Below are positions 1-11,589 of a stretch of DNA of 64,000 nucleotides, piece after piece. The position numbers and the translations under genes were made by a program. This stretch comes from Capitulum mitella (Eukaryota > Arthropoda > Thecostraca > Pollicipedomorpha > Pollicipedidae): assembly GCA_030062745.1 (NCBI GenBank), contig CP099843.1, positions 16,906,997 through 16,970,996 on the forward strand, read 5' to 3'. Each line of letters begins with the position of its first letter. Positions within the stretch are counted from its first letter, which is position 1. The notes under the pieces were generated by a model. The model was not told the DNA's origin. It searched no databases and saw only the letters and a list, made by a program, of their open reading frames with translations.

Positions 1-351
1 CTCCTCGCGGTGGCGATCGGCGTCAGCGCCACGCTGATCATCGTGTTTCTCCTGACCTGCCGCCGGGGATCGGCAGTGTGGGCGGCATGCTGTGACAGTC
101 GCTGCTGCAGCTGCGGCGACGCTTCCTGCTGTTGGGTGGCGCCCACGCAGGCGGCATTCTGCGACAGCCGCTGCTGATGCTGCGGCACTGCATCGCACTA
201 CCGGGCGGCGGCTATGCGCGCCGAGTTCGAGGAGCCGACGGGCCCTATTCACCCTCTTCCTGGCAGCCTCTGCGGAGACTTTTCGACGTCGCTTTGCTTC
301 AACGGCCGCAGACGTCACGAACAGACGTCACAGACGCGTCGCCCGGACTAG
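1..351 (+). CDS. 3' end of a membrane protein with Cys-rich cytoplasmic tail (partial, in-frame TGA)
   Basis: Frame 1 is open from the window edge, so the start lies outside. Residues 1-20 form a hydrophobic transmembrane segment ending TCRRG, a typical stop-transfer signal. The tail that follows is built from a 23-codon tandem duplication: residues 28-50 contain CCDSRCCSCGD and residues 51-72 contain FCDSRC, a stop, then CCG. The TGA at 175-177 lies exactly where the first copy has Cys (TGC, 106-108). After it the frame stays open to TAG at 349-351 with ordinary protein composition, including EFEEPTGPIHPLPGSLCGD. The other two forward frames are Ala/Arg- or low-information-rich and look like shadows. 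The family is not recognised. The TGA may be a nonsense mutation, a readthrough stop, a selenocysteine codon or a sequencing error; alternatively an unseen splice removes it. Coding status is inferred from the membrane segment and composition. Confidence 0.45.
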
Positions 352-800
352 GGAGAGACAGGTCCAGTGAGACGGTTTCGGCGGTTTTGGTGGAGTGGTT
401 CAACCGCGGTCCACTTCACCATAACCCGGAATTTCATTTTTTTTTAGCCGGATCCGGCAAACGTACTGGGAAGTTAGGTGCCCTGGGCTAACACCTTTTT
501 CTGGTAAGTGAAAACCGCTTTGCATTTGATGTACACGGAGGCCAAGGAAAAGCGCCCGCCGGCAATCCCCAGACTGATGTATGATCTGGGCGGGACGTCA
601 GCTTACATCACTAGTTTACGTTCTGCTTGGCGCCTGCACATCACTCGGACTCGGTTTCGTCGCAAGTTGTTATTTGGTGTAACTCCGAACAGCTTTGAGC
701 ACGATGCTGAAATATGTGGCAGCTGAGTTTACAACAGTTTAACACATACTGTGTACAAATAGCAGTCATTTCTCTCAAGGAAGATGCTTTCAAATTTAGC

Positions 801-806
801 AATAAA
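801..806 (+). terminator. Candidate poly(A) signal AATAAA
   Basis: A perfect AATAAA lies 450 bases downstream of the TAG stop of the gene entering from the left edge, at a plausible distance for its 3' UTR end. The hexamer is common in AT-rich DNA, so the link is only positional. Confidence 0.3.
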
Positions 807-809
807 ACT

Positions 810-1660
810 TTCAAAAGATGCTTTCGAGTGGTTTTCAAGGCTTGTTTTTGGATCTAGCACTCTGGACGATAAATAAGTTATTCTTACTGCATTTTTAGGA
901 CCAGGTCACCCAAGACCAAGCTAAGTCGAATTTTGACCCTAATGACCTGGTATGGCTTATCGAAGGTTAAACGTTGTGGCATTAATGACAACAATCTTAC
1001 AGCTCGATGGGAGCTATCCAGTATCCTTTTCCTCGTGGTCGTAGCGTAATTAATCATCAATATAGTGGGAGGCGCCCAAGCAACAATAATATTGGCCCGC
1101 ATAGCCTGACGCGGCATACCACGGGTCATGCTGTCTATGTTCATTAGTGCCCGTCTGCTCCAGTTTGCGAAGAGCAATCCGACGTCGTTTTCTGCGTTGT
1201 TGTAGCTTGCTTGGTTTTCGAGGTAGTAAGAGGGGTCTACAAAGCTGAAATGTGGCCCTTGTGGCCTGATTTAGCCTAACCAAACGTCCTATTCACCGTT
1301 GATCGCTTACATGTAGCTGATGCAGTTTGTCAAGAGTTCTCCATTGCCTTTTTTGTCATGGATGTAGCGTGTTTATTTTTCGAGATAGCAGGGAACCTGT
1401 GAGACCCACTCGTAGGGCAAAGTTGAAAAAACTCCAGTAGGGTGAGGATTAAAAACCCGTGCTTCACATGAAGGCAAAAGACTTGTCTGCTTAACTAAAT
1501 CTGTCTTGCGCTTTAGGTCCTCTGCGTTGTAACACATCACTGCGTTGTAACACGCAACAGGCCTCAGTGCTTCCCAGAGCACCAGGCCTCTCTGCCCCAC
1601 CCGACGGACGGTCCGTCTGACAGCTATCGACTCAACATTGTCCCAGTAGGAGGAAGTTCT
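810..1660. other. No recognisable gene
   Basis: The minus strand carries two overlapping frames between 884 and 1283 with ordinary composition but no domain I recognise, and both are interrupted. Nothing else stands out. It may be part of an old transposon, since the next feature is one. Confidence 0.4.
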
Positions 1661-1667
1661 GCATGTT

Positions 1668-2582
1668 TTGGATAGCCTGGCCTCTGAAGGAAGCCACGTG
1701 GCCGTTCGAGCGTCCGGCCTCCACCTTCAGTTCAATTGGGGCATGTCTCTGGTGTCGCTCCTGATGGCTTGCTCCATTCTGGCTCTTCTGGACCACCTGA
1801 ATTGCCTCCTTCAAAGTGCGACGTGCACGGTATCTGATTTGCTCCAGTGTATGAAGCTGACCAAAGAGACCATTGCAGACCTGCGTGAAAAAGCAGAGGA
1901 GACAATCGGTTGAAGTTCTTGAAGGAGTTCTTCTTGTTCTTGAAGGAGGTGGACGCCAGCGAAACTGAACTGGGGTCCGTCGCGTTACCCCGTCGAAGAA
2001 AAACCGCCTGAAAAAAGAAAAAACCGCCTGCCCGCCTGACTCGAAACACCGCTGTCCATCATCCCCCCATCATCCGCGCTTACCTGCGGCAGGAGTATCA
2101 CATGATGCTGGAACGCATGGGCAACAGCTGGATGAGCGCTTCCGTCAAGACAGTGTCCGCGAGCATGAGAAGATTGAGAATGTGCCTCTTGGAGAGTACA
2201 CCCGGCGGGCATCACTGTTCAGCTCAAGGGCTCACCGTGGGCTGGAGACCTCAACAGGAACGATCTGGCGGCACAGCTTCCAGTGATAACCAAACATCGA
2301 CGTCCTATCCACCTCGACGATGCTGCGTCCGTTCTCTGCAATGTGGGCCACAACGCGCGGGAGTTCTTCCCTGAAGTCGTCAAACTCGTGCGCTTTATCA
2401 TGACCCTGCCCGCCACCTCAGACACAGCTGAACGCAGTTCCAATGCGTTACGGCGGCTGAAAATTTGGTTTTGCTCTATGATGACACGCAGGAGGATCAA
2501 CGCAACAGCAGTGTGCCATGTGCACCGCGTCCGCCTGGATCGAGTGGATCCAGCTCAGTCGCGGTCGTTTTTGCCAGCCTAA
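1668..2582 (+). pseudogene. hAT transposase remnant (DUF4371 / hAT dimerisation domain type)
   Basis: This is a broken copy of a cut-and-paste DNA transposase. Around 1770-1910 a frame matches the helical insertion region of hAT transposases (LLQSATCTVSDLLQCMKLTK). Around 2090-2200 the match continues after a frameshift (QLDERFRQDSVREHEKIEN). From 2241 to 2582 lies the C-terminal dimerisation domain: FFPEVVKLVRFIMTLPATSD, then AERS and ALRRLK, where intact relatives have the AERSFSALRRLK signature. Two or more frame changes separate the blocks, and the BED finger and the DDE catalytic part are missing or unreadable. It resembles the transposase-derived ZMYM1 or '52 kDa repressor'-type proteins. 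Terminal repeats were not found. It is probably dead; domestication is unlikely given the frameshifts. Confidence 0.75.
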
Positions 2583-2589
2583 ACCCATC

Positions 2590-3770
2590 GCGTCAGAGGA
2601 CGTTTGGCTGCGCTTAGGCCCACATCATAAACGGTGGTGGTGCGAACCTGGAAAGAGTATGTGAAGCCTGACTGTGATCCTCAAGCAGCGTGTCTTTGGG
2701 CTACACTGATTGCCACCGTAATGCATGGCAAGATTTTTAGTTTCCTTATATTTTTCCTATGAACAAGCCAAAACCCTTTGGACTGGGCCATCCATGTTTA
2801 GAAGATGCTTCGAAACGGCGAAAAGATATTCCCGCCCGTCGTGCTGCGGTAGGTACATAATCTTTGCATGTAAATGAATATTTACGAGAACGCAATTTAT
2901 TAAATAGATGATTTCCCAACCATTCTCTACCTAAGTTTCGTTGTGAGGGTTGTTTGGTCTCGTCCCCCCTTCTGTCAAAAATTGATGTCGCCGTTCATGA
3001 GCTCAAGGGAACCTCTCTGAGCCTTTTTTTATAACAAACGGGCACAGAGACACGATAATTGGGATGATTTCGAACATCCTTTTTGGACCTTGTGTAAGTT
3101 TTCTTTTAATCGGGTCATCCCTGGTCACTGACCTTACCGCGGCGTCAAGCCCACTCGAGTTTTTTTGGAACTAGTTAACTTACGTATGGCATGAAATAGA
3201 CTTCTTAAGTAATTTGTATGTGGTTCTGTGATGTGTGACTGGTCGCTCAAGTCGAATCATTGACTTCTCATGAGTGATGCTGATGTATATTTTTCAGATG
3301 GAGTGAGCGAATGAAGCGAGAGAACAAAATCACATTATCGATCGAAACCAAAGATCTGGCTTGCTTGAATCGCATTTTATTCTAAAGGCATGGCTAGTTG
3401 CCGATATCTGAATGTTTATTAAATCGGCTGAGCAAGGCAAACCCACTCCTCCGCAAAGGTCTCCCAGATCCCAAGCAAAGACCCCTCCGTTACGGAACGA
3501 AGCGCTCATAGCCTCGTCCGGGCGGCCACCGGATGCGCGGCGTGCCATTGGGAATTGGGCCAAAATAGGACTAAATGACCTGTAACAGTGAAACTACACA
3601 AATGCTGGCCGATCTACACGCAGTTTCGCCTACAGTGAGACATTGGCTGCTACAAGATGCGCTATGGCTTATGCTTCTGACATAAGTACTTAGCCGGCCC
3701 GATTGCACTAGATACACATGCAGCGTCATTTTAGCATTGTAACACCCGCGAACACCGGCTATGTTTTCAA
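2590..3770. other. No recognisable gene
   Basis: Moderately AT-rich DNA with short frames only. Nothing supports a gene, RNA or named repeat. Confidence 0.4.
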
Positions 3771-3774
3771 TACA

Positions 3775-4395
3775 ATCGAATATACGGGGAAGTATGATCG
3801 TACTTCCTCTTATCTTCATGCGGATCAATATGAAAAAATGTCACAGGAAACCGAAAATGACACTCAAATTGATGTAGTCCTGCAGCTGAACCGGCCCGAT
3901 TGCATTGTAATTCAATCGGATTGATGACAAGAAGAATATCATCGCTAGTGACGTAATAAATGATGTTGGTGACCAGTCCAACCAATAGGAATCGTCCGAG
4001 ATGGTGAAAAGATGCGCTACAATTGCCTCATTTACGGGCAGGTGCCTTCATGTTGCATGCAAGATGCTCGGACTAAAGTGGTTTTAATACGTCTCGGGAA
4101 TCGCAAGGATGACAGCATTTAGCCACATTTACTCCGATCTTTATGTGGATCTGCATTTAGAAATGTTCCTGGAAACCGAAAATGACACAGAAAATTCGTT
4201 ATGTTAGAACTCGACGGGCCCAAATCCATAACAATTGCATAGAATTGATGGAGAGCAGAATACGAAGACTAGCGATGCAGTTAATGGTGTACGCAACCAG
4301 TTCAACTACTGGGAATTATCCAGGATGGCGAAATATGCGTTGCCATATTTAAGGTCAGGCGCAGTGATGTTGCATACAATGTGCGCCGGGTATAG
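3775..4395 (+). repeat. Diverged tandem duplication, period about 325 bp
   Basis: The motif GGAAACCGAAAATGACAC occurs at about 3846 and again at about 4170. Both are preceded by 'atgcggatc' or 'atgtggatc' and followed by similar 'cgggccc/cggcccgatt' and 'gatgttgcat' stretches in the same order. The copies are heavily diverged. Function unknown. Confidence 0.55.
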
Positions 4396-4399
4396 ACTT

Positions 4400-5840
4400 A
4401 AATTTTTTGTGCATTTCAAACTGCCGGCACGACAAATACGTATTCTCATTAATCGCAAGGTGGACTGGGGCGCAGAAGTGTCTGTGGGATCTGGAAATTA
4501 GGGCTAAAACAATTCAGTGTTGCAACATCAGTGGGTCCACCTGCGTTGCAAACACAATGTAGGTGGTCGCTTTAACTGCGATTTTGAGCGGTGCAGGGTG
4601 GTGGAAAGCTGTCATACATTGTAGGTGATTATACCATGCTGGCTGCAAGAGGTGTGCACTATGAGTATACTATAGATGCAACAATGAGTCCCAGGGTCCG
4701 GCGACGGGACAAAAAAAGATGGTCTTGGTGTCGGGAAAAGCTGAGAGCGCTTGCAACTTACGACGCGCCAGGATCATTAACCACATGAAAACCATCCGAA
4801 AAAGTTATTTTCTTTCCAAGACAGACCGGTTCGGCTGCTTGTACCGGATACTTCGCGATGTGTGCGCCTCTAAACTATGTAGCAGTGATTTATTTCGGGA
4901 GAGCTCTGGAGAGCCGTAAACTAAAAACCGTAAATCGACGGCCAGTTGACGGGGAACAGATATTCACGGCCATGACGATGTATTACATAAGAAGTTTGTA
5001 GGCAAACAAAACGGGTTCAACGGGTTCGGCAGTGTAAGTACATACAATGCAGGGTTGCGTCTCCACAGACGACGGATGCATCGCAGACATGGTTTCATAG
5101 TTCTTTCTGTGCAACTTTCTTTTTAATTCGGTGATCATTGCGGACAACTCACAACACTTTAGGACCTTTATCCACGTACTTATCAACACTCTGTGATTCC
5201 TTGCACTATATCGGAAAATGAACTCACCAAAGTTGTACACAAAGAACGATCTTAATGCACAATCTGACGTCACTGCCGCTGCAGAACCTGGCGGGCAAAT
5301 TTGGAGGAAAAGAGAGTCAGCAGAGAGTGCAACGTTGGCTGGCACTAAAGTTTTGGCTGAGCTCCGTAAAAACGGCGAGCATCCATCTGGAATAAAAAGA
5401 AACGTTCTTTAACTTCAAGCAGTATGCAAAGGAGACAACTGAGTACAGATGTCAAACATCTACATAAGCTGCGTCTCTATCAGAGGCGGATCCATTATTT
5501 TCATCACGGATTTGCGGCTTGCCGGAGGAGCGTCGTTTGTACTGGGTGACTGGGGCACCATGGCCCCGACAGGCGCCAAAATGAGTATTTTCAGGCTTCA
5601 GACACGTCTTTTTGAGTTTCTGACATCTTTCTAAGGCCTGTGGGTGCATTTTTGGCCGTCATTAGGGCGCCAAAAGCACTCCTATTGGTCTGACAGGCGC
5701 CTCAGCGCCTTCGGCTTAGGGGCGCAAAGTTCCATCATGGAGGGGCGGCGGCCGCCGCTGCCCTCTCCCTGGATCCGCTCCTGGTCTGTGTGAAGATGAA
5801 TGATTCTGACATCAAGACTAACTTGTTCTCAAGGACATGA
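4400..5840. other. No certain gene; open minus frame 4983-5345
   Basis: A 120-codon open frame on the minus strand (4983-5345) and a 64-codon frame on the plus strand (5218-5412) overlap here. Neither shows a domain I recognise. The stretch 5540-5720 contains repeated GACAGGCGCC and GGCCCC motifs and resembles transposon ends. No gene is called. Confidence 0.3.
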
Positions 5841-5849
5841 AATCGATCT

Positions 5850-7600
5850 GCGTGGGCTAATGTAGCACAGTTTTATGTTTATCAGGAGCAAACCTGGGAT
5901 CATTCCCATGAATTACTAGGAATTACAGAAATCACAACTTAGGCAAGCCTTTACCACACAAAATATCTCCAGTTATGAGATAACCCCTCTGTTTAAGTAT
6001 GCATGACACCACTTGTAGGTATTTGCTTGCAATTTGCAGCCAAGATTCCTCCAAGGGAGTGGCACGCTAATGTGGTAGCATTAGGGAGGGGAAACTCCAG
6101 TGTTCAGGCAGTTTTAAAGAGAAAACTAAAACATTGCCCCAATGGACGGAAAAACATTGTTTCTTTACCAGGCAAAGAACCAGGGGGTGGTGCATCAACA
6201 GTCAGAGCCTTTGGTGCAGAAGGAAATATGGAAACAGTACCCTTAGAAGGGCATGGGCCAGGTGTCCAAAAATAGCATTACCACATGGATTTCCAGTCTA
6301 CAAAAGTGTCTCTAACCAAATCACCATCCACGGACAGCAAAATGATTTTACAAAGGGCATGTCTCAGTGCCCAAAGCCTTAGACCTGGTTGTTGGTTGCT
6401 TAAAATCACAGCAAAGAGCATGCCATCACTCTGAGTTTTTCTGGAAGGGCATTGCTGCCTAAATGATTCTGCACCAGCCCACTTCTTTGGACAATGAGCA
6501 TTTCCATTTTACACAGATACAGGCTACATTGGAACTTGATGCAACAATTCTGTTCACCAAGAGTTCTTCTTTCCACAGGCAATTACTGTGAAATGACTAG
6601 TAAATAACCATTTTGACTGAGGTGTCCACTGTGCACAGCAGTTGGTTGTCAAACAGGTTAACAAACAATGAATTTTGTGCAAAGAATTTTTATCTCACAT
6701 AGTTGTACTGTTCAGTACATATCATTGCCTGAAAAATTTATACTCCTCATATGATTCACATTTGTGCATGTGCACTGGCTATACATGTGCTTGGCTATAC
6801 AACCTGGAGTATAGACATATTTCATGTTTTTTATTGTCATTTTTTGTGGGGATTTTTTGGCTCCTACCTCAAAATGAAACTACACCTTTTCAAGATTTTC
6901 CCTGTGCTGGCCACAAATGTCTTCACAATGGAAACCTGTGTTACTGGAATCTCTTCACTTCCAGGTATGGGGCAAAATAGCCAGGCATAGAGGGAATTTT
7001 GGGGATTTCAGGTGCTTTCCAGCTGCACAATGCATTTTTAAAAATAGCATTCTTTCAACATGCCCACCAATACTTTTCATGATTCTGCCTGCAATTGTTC
7101 TTTGGCCAATTTTCAGCCACCCAATTCAGTCTTTGGTTTGGTTTTAAATATAGTTTTCAAGCAGAGATTCATATGGCTGTGTTTTCCTTTGGCCTCCTCA
7201 CTTGATGGCCACTGGACGTTAGCCACAGCCAGCCACAATAAAACCAGTAGGTTTAGCAGTAACTTGGTTACCCATGGCAAATTTTTACAATATGAGGACT
7301 AGTAATGCATTTCTGAGTAAAACTGATTACAGTTAGATAATTAGCATGGGTTTCATTAAGCCAAGTTTTAAATTTTCAACACCAATGGCCTGAAAATTCA
7401 CCTCATACATGGGTAGAACATGGATCAGTCCATTTTGATTTTGTTTCTAAAAAAAGGAGAAATTAGAGTTCAAATTAAGCATCCTGCCCAAGTCAGGGGT
7501 GCCAAAATCAACTGTGAAATGTTTAGGTGGTTCTCAGCAATGGTCACAAAGTAAAGCCTACTCCCCCAAAAATCTTCCTTTTGCCATTTTGTTTACATTA
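5850..7600. other. CpG-depleted block without recognisable gene
   Basis: CpG dinucleotides are very sparse across this 1.75 kb compared with both flanks, while TG and CA are frequent. This pattern usually comes from long-term cytosine methylation. Only short frames are present (for example 6003-6275 and 6675-6980), with no domain recognised. The block could be an old methylated transposon or gene-body DNA. Confidence 0.45.
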
Positions 7601-7672
7601 AGTCAAGCTGTTGAAAGGGAGAAAAGTGCGCGGCTCCAGCCGCACACATCCGACAACCGTCTTGGAGCGCTG

Positions 7673-7686
7673 CCGCTAGGGGGCAG
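7673..7686 (+). promoter_or_regulatory. CTCF-like insulator motif
   Basis: CCGCTAGGGGGCAG closely follows the bilaterian CTCF core (CC-N-N-NAG-G/A-GGGCGC-like). It lies at the sharp edge between the CpG-poor block to the left and a CpG-rich stretch (7620-8240) to the right, as boundary sites often do. No binding data are available, and one motif can occur by chance. Confidence 0.35.
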
Positions 7687-7689
7687 TGT

Positions 7690-9585
7690 GAGCCGCGGCC
7701 TGTGCTGCCGTCAGGTGGTGTCTGCGTGTGTAGCCCGCCCATCGGGGCAGTTCGCACCGTGGCTTCCTTGGGGTAGGTCCTAAGGGGATTGGGCTAAAGA
7801 GGGTAACGGTATTTAGGGGGGGCGGGAGTTTCCCTATGTTGAGCATTGAGTCATGGTGTAAATCATTGTTCATCATATGTGTTCGTCCGCATCACTTTGA
7901 TGTAAATGTTCGCTTCTTAGTATAACCTCTGAGAATTAACTGTGAGAGTTTCCTCTCCTTCGTGCGACCTGCCGGGCTGCTCTACGGTGAACGCTTATCA
8001 GCCAACCGGGTTGCACGTAACGACCGTGTGGCAGGCGGTGCAAAAGCGGTAGCCTTGTTGTCTGTTGAGAGGAGACCTCGCCAGTGGACCGAGTCATGAA
8101 CGGGAAGCTGGGAGGTCTGGCGTCGCCGGCTGGAGCAAAGCGCGGGTCGGTGATGTGTCAAAAATGCGTGTCTGGCATGAAGTGCGCGCGCGTGTCTACG
8201 CATAAGGTTTGCAATGATTTGGAAAATACTCACCAGTGATCATATGTCTGATGCATATCCAGATGACACCATTGAACAGTTACACAGATGCCTAAAACCT
8301 TAACACCCAAAATACTTCAAAATCACTCGAGAACCAACTGGTGACGCAGACAGCGCATGAAGGCGCTGGGTTGCTTGTTTGTTTGTTGTGTTGTTTGTTT
8401 GTTGTGGGTTAGGACGCACAGCCTCTTGGGCTCAAGCGTCCGTGTCTTGAGTCAAGTCTTGTGTCCCGTCGGGCGTCAATCAGTCGTCTGGCCGCTGGGT
8501 TGCCTGCCAGAAGTTTGCATAAGACTAACGAAACAAATGCGCCATACTTGTCTTCATAGATTTCAGGCAAGGCAGACGAAAAAGTACCAGTTTCATTAAC
8601 AGCAAATATCGACAGATATCCGTAAAGAGATGGCCATCAACATCGTTCCGTAACTACGTAAACGGGGTCCCTGTCATGCACGTACCAAAAGGTGAGTACC
8701 GGAAAAGACGCTCCTCTGCAAAGGAGTCGTCAGCCAGCAAAGGTCCTCCTGGCATAGATAGTGCAGGTGTTTCGGGATGGGAGTCCCAGTGACGTAACGT
8801 AAGCCAAGGGTTTTAGGGGTTTTACCATCACAACTCTAAAAATCTTGGCAAGGGAGGGGAATCCCCTGGGCCAGGTCCGTGACATGTCCTAAACAGCCTC
8901 AGTGTCCAGTGACCTGAAAAGGTCAGAGACCCGGTTAAGCAAAAGCAATTCCTTGCACGAAACATATCTCTGCCCTGGAATGACTGTCAGATGCCAGTGC
9001 CGGGCAACGTAATAGGGTAACTAGACGATCATCAAATCATTTTAATGGAAATGTAGGAGGGTTGGCGCCTGGTAGGCTGCCTAACCATTTAGACCCAGAA
9101 AAAGCGGCTCTACCGTTAGTGGGGCCCCAGGGGCCAGAGCAGTGGGTATGGATGATCCAGACCAGCTTTCTCGACAGAAAGCTTGGCTATTGTGGGAAAG
9201 AAAGCAGGTTCTTACAAAGTGCCCCTAATGCTCTAGCCAGACGCACGGATTTCATCTTTTTTTAAGGATGCACGCCCTCAGTGTTGATTTCATCCTCCCC
9301 ATGATGATTTAAGCCCCGTCAGGGTTGAAGTGGGGCCCACGATGCTATGCTGGGGTCTATGTTTGAAATAACATGTCAGTCTGATGAAGCGTTTTGCAAC
9401 TTTTTCAAACGGCGGCACAAGTCGGTATGCAAATTCAAGTTGCGGAACGAGTTCCCAGTCTAGTTAAGGAAATCCTCTCCTGAAAGTCTGAGGGTTCTCC
9501 AAAGATGGTGATGGCATCCTCGGAAGCTTCAGGGCCCCACAGCAGACTCCAATGGACCCTCGAGGTGAGTTTAAGGGAATCTTCT
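7690..9585. other. No recognisable gene
   Basis: 7690-8240 is relatively CpG-rich without a convincing exon. 8240-9585 is mixed intergenic DNA with frames below 80 codons. No repeat family or RNA was recognised. Confidence 0.4.
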
Positions 9586-9589
9586 AGAG

Positions 9590-10066
9590 CAGTCGTCTTC
9601 AGCCTTTTCCCGGGCACGACCCAATTTCATATTCCGAACCATCCTACGACCCATTTTCAAATTACTAACTGTGTTGAAGGATAGGTATTAAAAACGCAAA
9701 TGTTTTGTTTGGGTGAATTTTGACTACGTATAGTCCTGCTAAGACAAAAAACGCATTGCACAGTTCCGCTTATGCCGTGGTCTTCAGTCTTTTCCTAGCC
9801 ACGACCCAGTGTCTTGTTCCGAATCGACCCCTTACCCATTTCCAAATGACTTACGGTACTGAATAATCGGTAACAAAAACGCAAGTGTTTTGTTCGGGCG
9901 AATTTTACTTGCGTATAACCTTGCTAAGAAAAAAGCGCATTTCACAGTTCCGCTATTGCCGTGGTCTTTAACCTTTTCCCGGCCACGACCCAATTTCATA
10001 CTAGGAATCAACCTATGCCCCATTTTGAAATTGCTAAAAAATGCATTGCACAGTTCCGCTAACGGT
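9590..10066. repeat. 184-bp subterminal tandem repeats of a hAT element
   Basis: Three head-to-tail copies start at 9590, 9774 and 9958. Each opens with a version of 'GTGGTCTTCAACCTTTTCCC' followed by 'ggccacgaccca', which resembles the termini of hAT elements (CAG-GGTTCTCAACC type). Each ends with 'gcattgcacagttccgct'. The third copy has a deletion and stops near 10066. A possible 8-bp target duplicate 'cttctaga' precedes the first copy. The array lies on the 3' side of the hAT transposase that follows, so it is read as its subterminal region. Confidence 0.8.
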
Positions 10067-10069
10067 AAC

Positions 10070-11589
10070 ATAAAAAGTTCGGGCGGCTCGGACGCCCTTC
10101 AACCAGCTGCTCCAAATCGGCAATGCTGTTGAATTCCACATTTTTACTCGGCAAATCAGTTCCGAACAAAAGCATCAGGAGAGCACTGTTAACAAATGCA
10201 AGGCAGCCAAATGAAGACAGAAGTAGCCGGAGATGCCGATGCATATCAAGGACCTCAATAAGACGGCTGTTGATGAAGCTTGCCGACGAGGTCTCTTATA
10301 CTCGGTTTCGTCTGTGGCAGGGCCAGCCGCATGTCGCTCTGTACCTTCAGCCAATTGCAGGACTTGGTTTTCAGGATGAGCAGTGTGGAGAATCCACTCT
10401 CAAACACGTATGTGGTCGGGAACGGAAGACAGATCTTGAGAGTCCGTTTGGCCAGCATCGGTGAATCTGCCATCTTGGATACCCAGAACGAAGACACGGA
10501 GACTTCAGAGAAGTGTGTCTTAGAAATATCGCTCTCTCGCATGTCTAGAAACTCTTCCTTGGCCCCCACATCGTCCCTGCCAATAACGTCCTCCACCAGC
10601 GCAACCAAGGAGAAGGGGCCAGGGGCACGCCCCCCTCCCCTTAGGACCGCATTTTTGAGTGAAAACCATTCAGGCGATTTTCCCATCAGGCGATTTTCGT
10701 ACGATTTCAGTTCGCACTGATCTCCCCCCTTAAGAAAATCTCGGCTGCATCCCTGCTGTTCTCAGGACAAGCAAACGGTTGCCATTTCCAAATGTCCTGC
10801 TCGGCGATGAAGTCATCCTGAAACGAGAAGTACTTGTAGAGAGACTGATGGAGAGTTGACAGGCGCCCCGCGATGAACTCCTTGAACGTACAGTCCCCAC
10901 CGAAGAGAAATGAGTCAAGTTTTTCAAACCTGGCACCATTTCTCCTACCCACGCGTCTTCGCCTCAGCACGAGTTTCTTTCGAAAAGCGTTGGTTTCCCC
11001 AATGACGTCCAGAACGCAGGCACCTCTTCCTTCCAGTGAGATGTTGAGAGTTCAACGCCGAGAAGACGCCAGCTAAGTATGACACGTTGCTGATGACGGT
11101 AGGATCTGTAACAATGGCTGCCAGCTCATGGCTCTGATCTCAAAGACAGGCCCCAATTGCGATCTTTAGAGAAACGAATCTATTCAGTATTTTCCCTCTC
11201 GACAACCAACGAATCTCTTCACGCAGCAGCAGAGCTTTACACTGTGATCCCATCTCTAGACAGAGCTACCTAGACAGCCTTTGGCCTAAATGACGTTCAC
11301 AGAATTCACAACCAATGACATGACTTGCTTCAGGTCATCAGGCAGGGTTTTGGCAGCCGGCGCTTGCTGACGGAGAATGCAATGCTTGCAAATGATGCAA
11401 GCATGAACGGAACGTATCAACCACAGGAGCCCTGATTTTGCCCCAATGATGGCAGGCACCCCGTCGGTGCAAATTCCTCTCAACTGTTGCCGTATCGGAC
11501 AAGAGTCCTCCAGACATTGGTTGACCATTGCAAACACGTCCTTAGCTTTAGAAGTGGTTTTCAGATCCCTGAAGAAAAGAAATTTCTCC
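10070..11589 (-). pseudogene. hAT transposase remnant (ZBED5 / FAM200-like)
   Basis: Read on the minus strand from 11589 down, blocks match in order the hAT transposases related to ZBED5, ZBED8 and FAM200. At about 11540-11300 are GICTDGVPA and APAAKTLPDDLKQVM (RNase-H-like core). At about 11240-11150 is EEIRWLSRGKILNRF. At about 11080-10960 is a YLAGVFSALN-type segment. At 10530-10260 is the C-terminal dimerisation domain, with LPFPTTYVFESGFSTL, RLALPQTKPSI and the preceding FSEVSVSSFW. Several stops and frameshifts separate the blocks, so no intact protein is possible. The N-terminal BED finger is absent: at 11590 the sequence switches abruptly to a TTAA-flanked element that appears to have inserted here. 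Confidence 0.85.

Noticed and set aside
1..900. SECIS element for the TGA at 175
   Set aside because: A stem around 577-612 (GATGTA/TACATC) is present but lacks the GA quartet and the apical AA, so it does not support selenocysteine.
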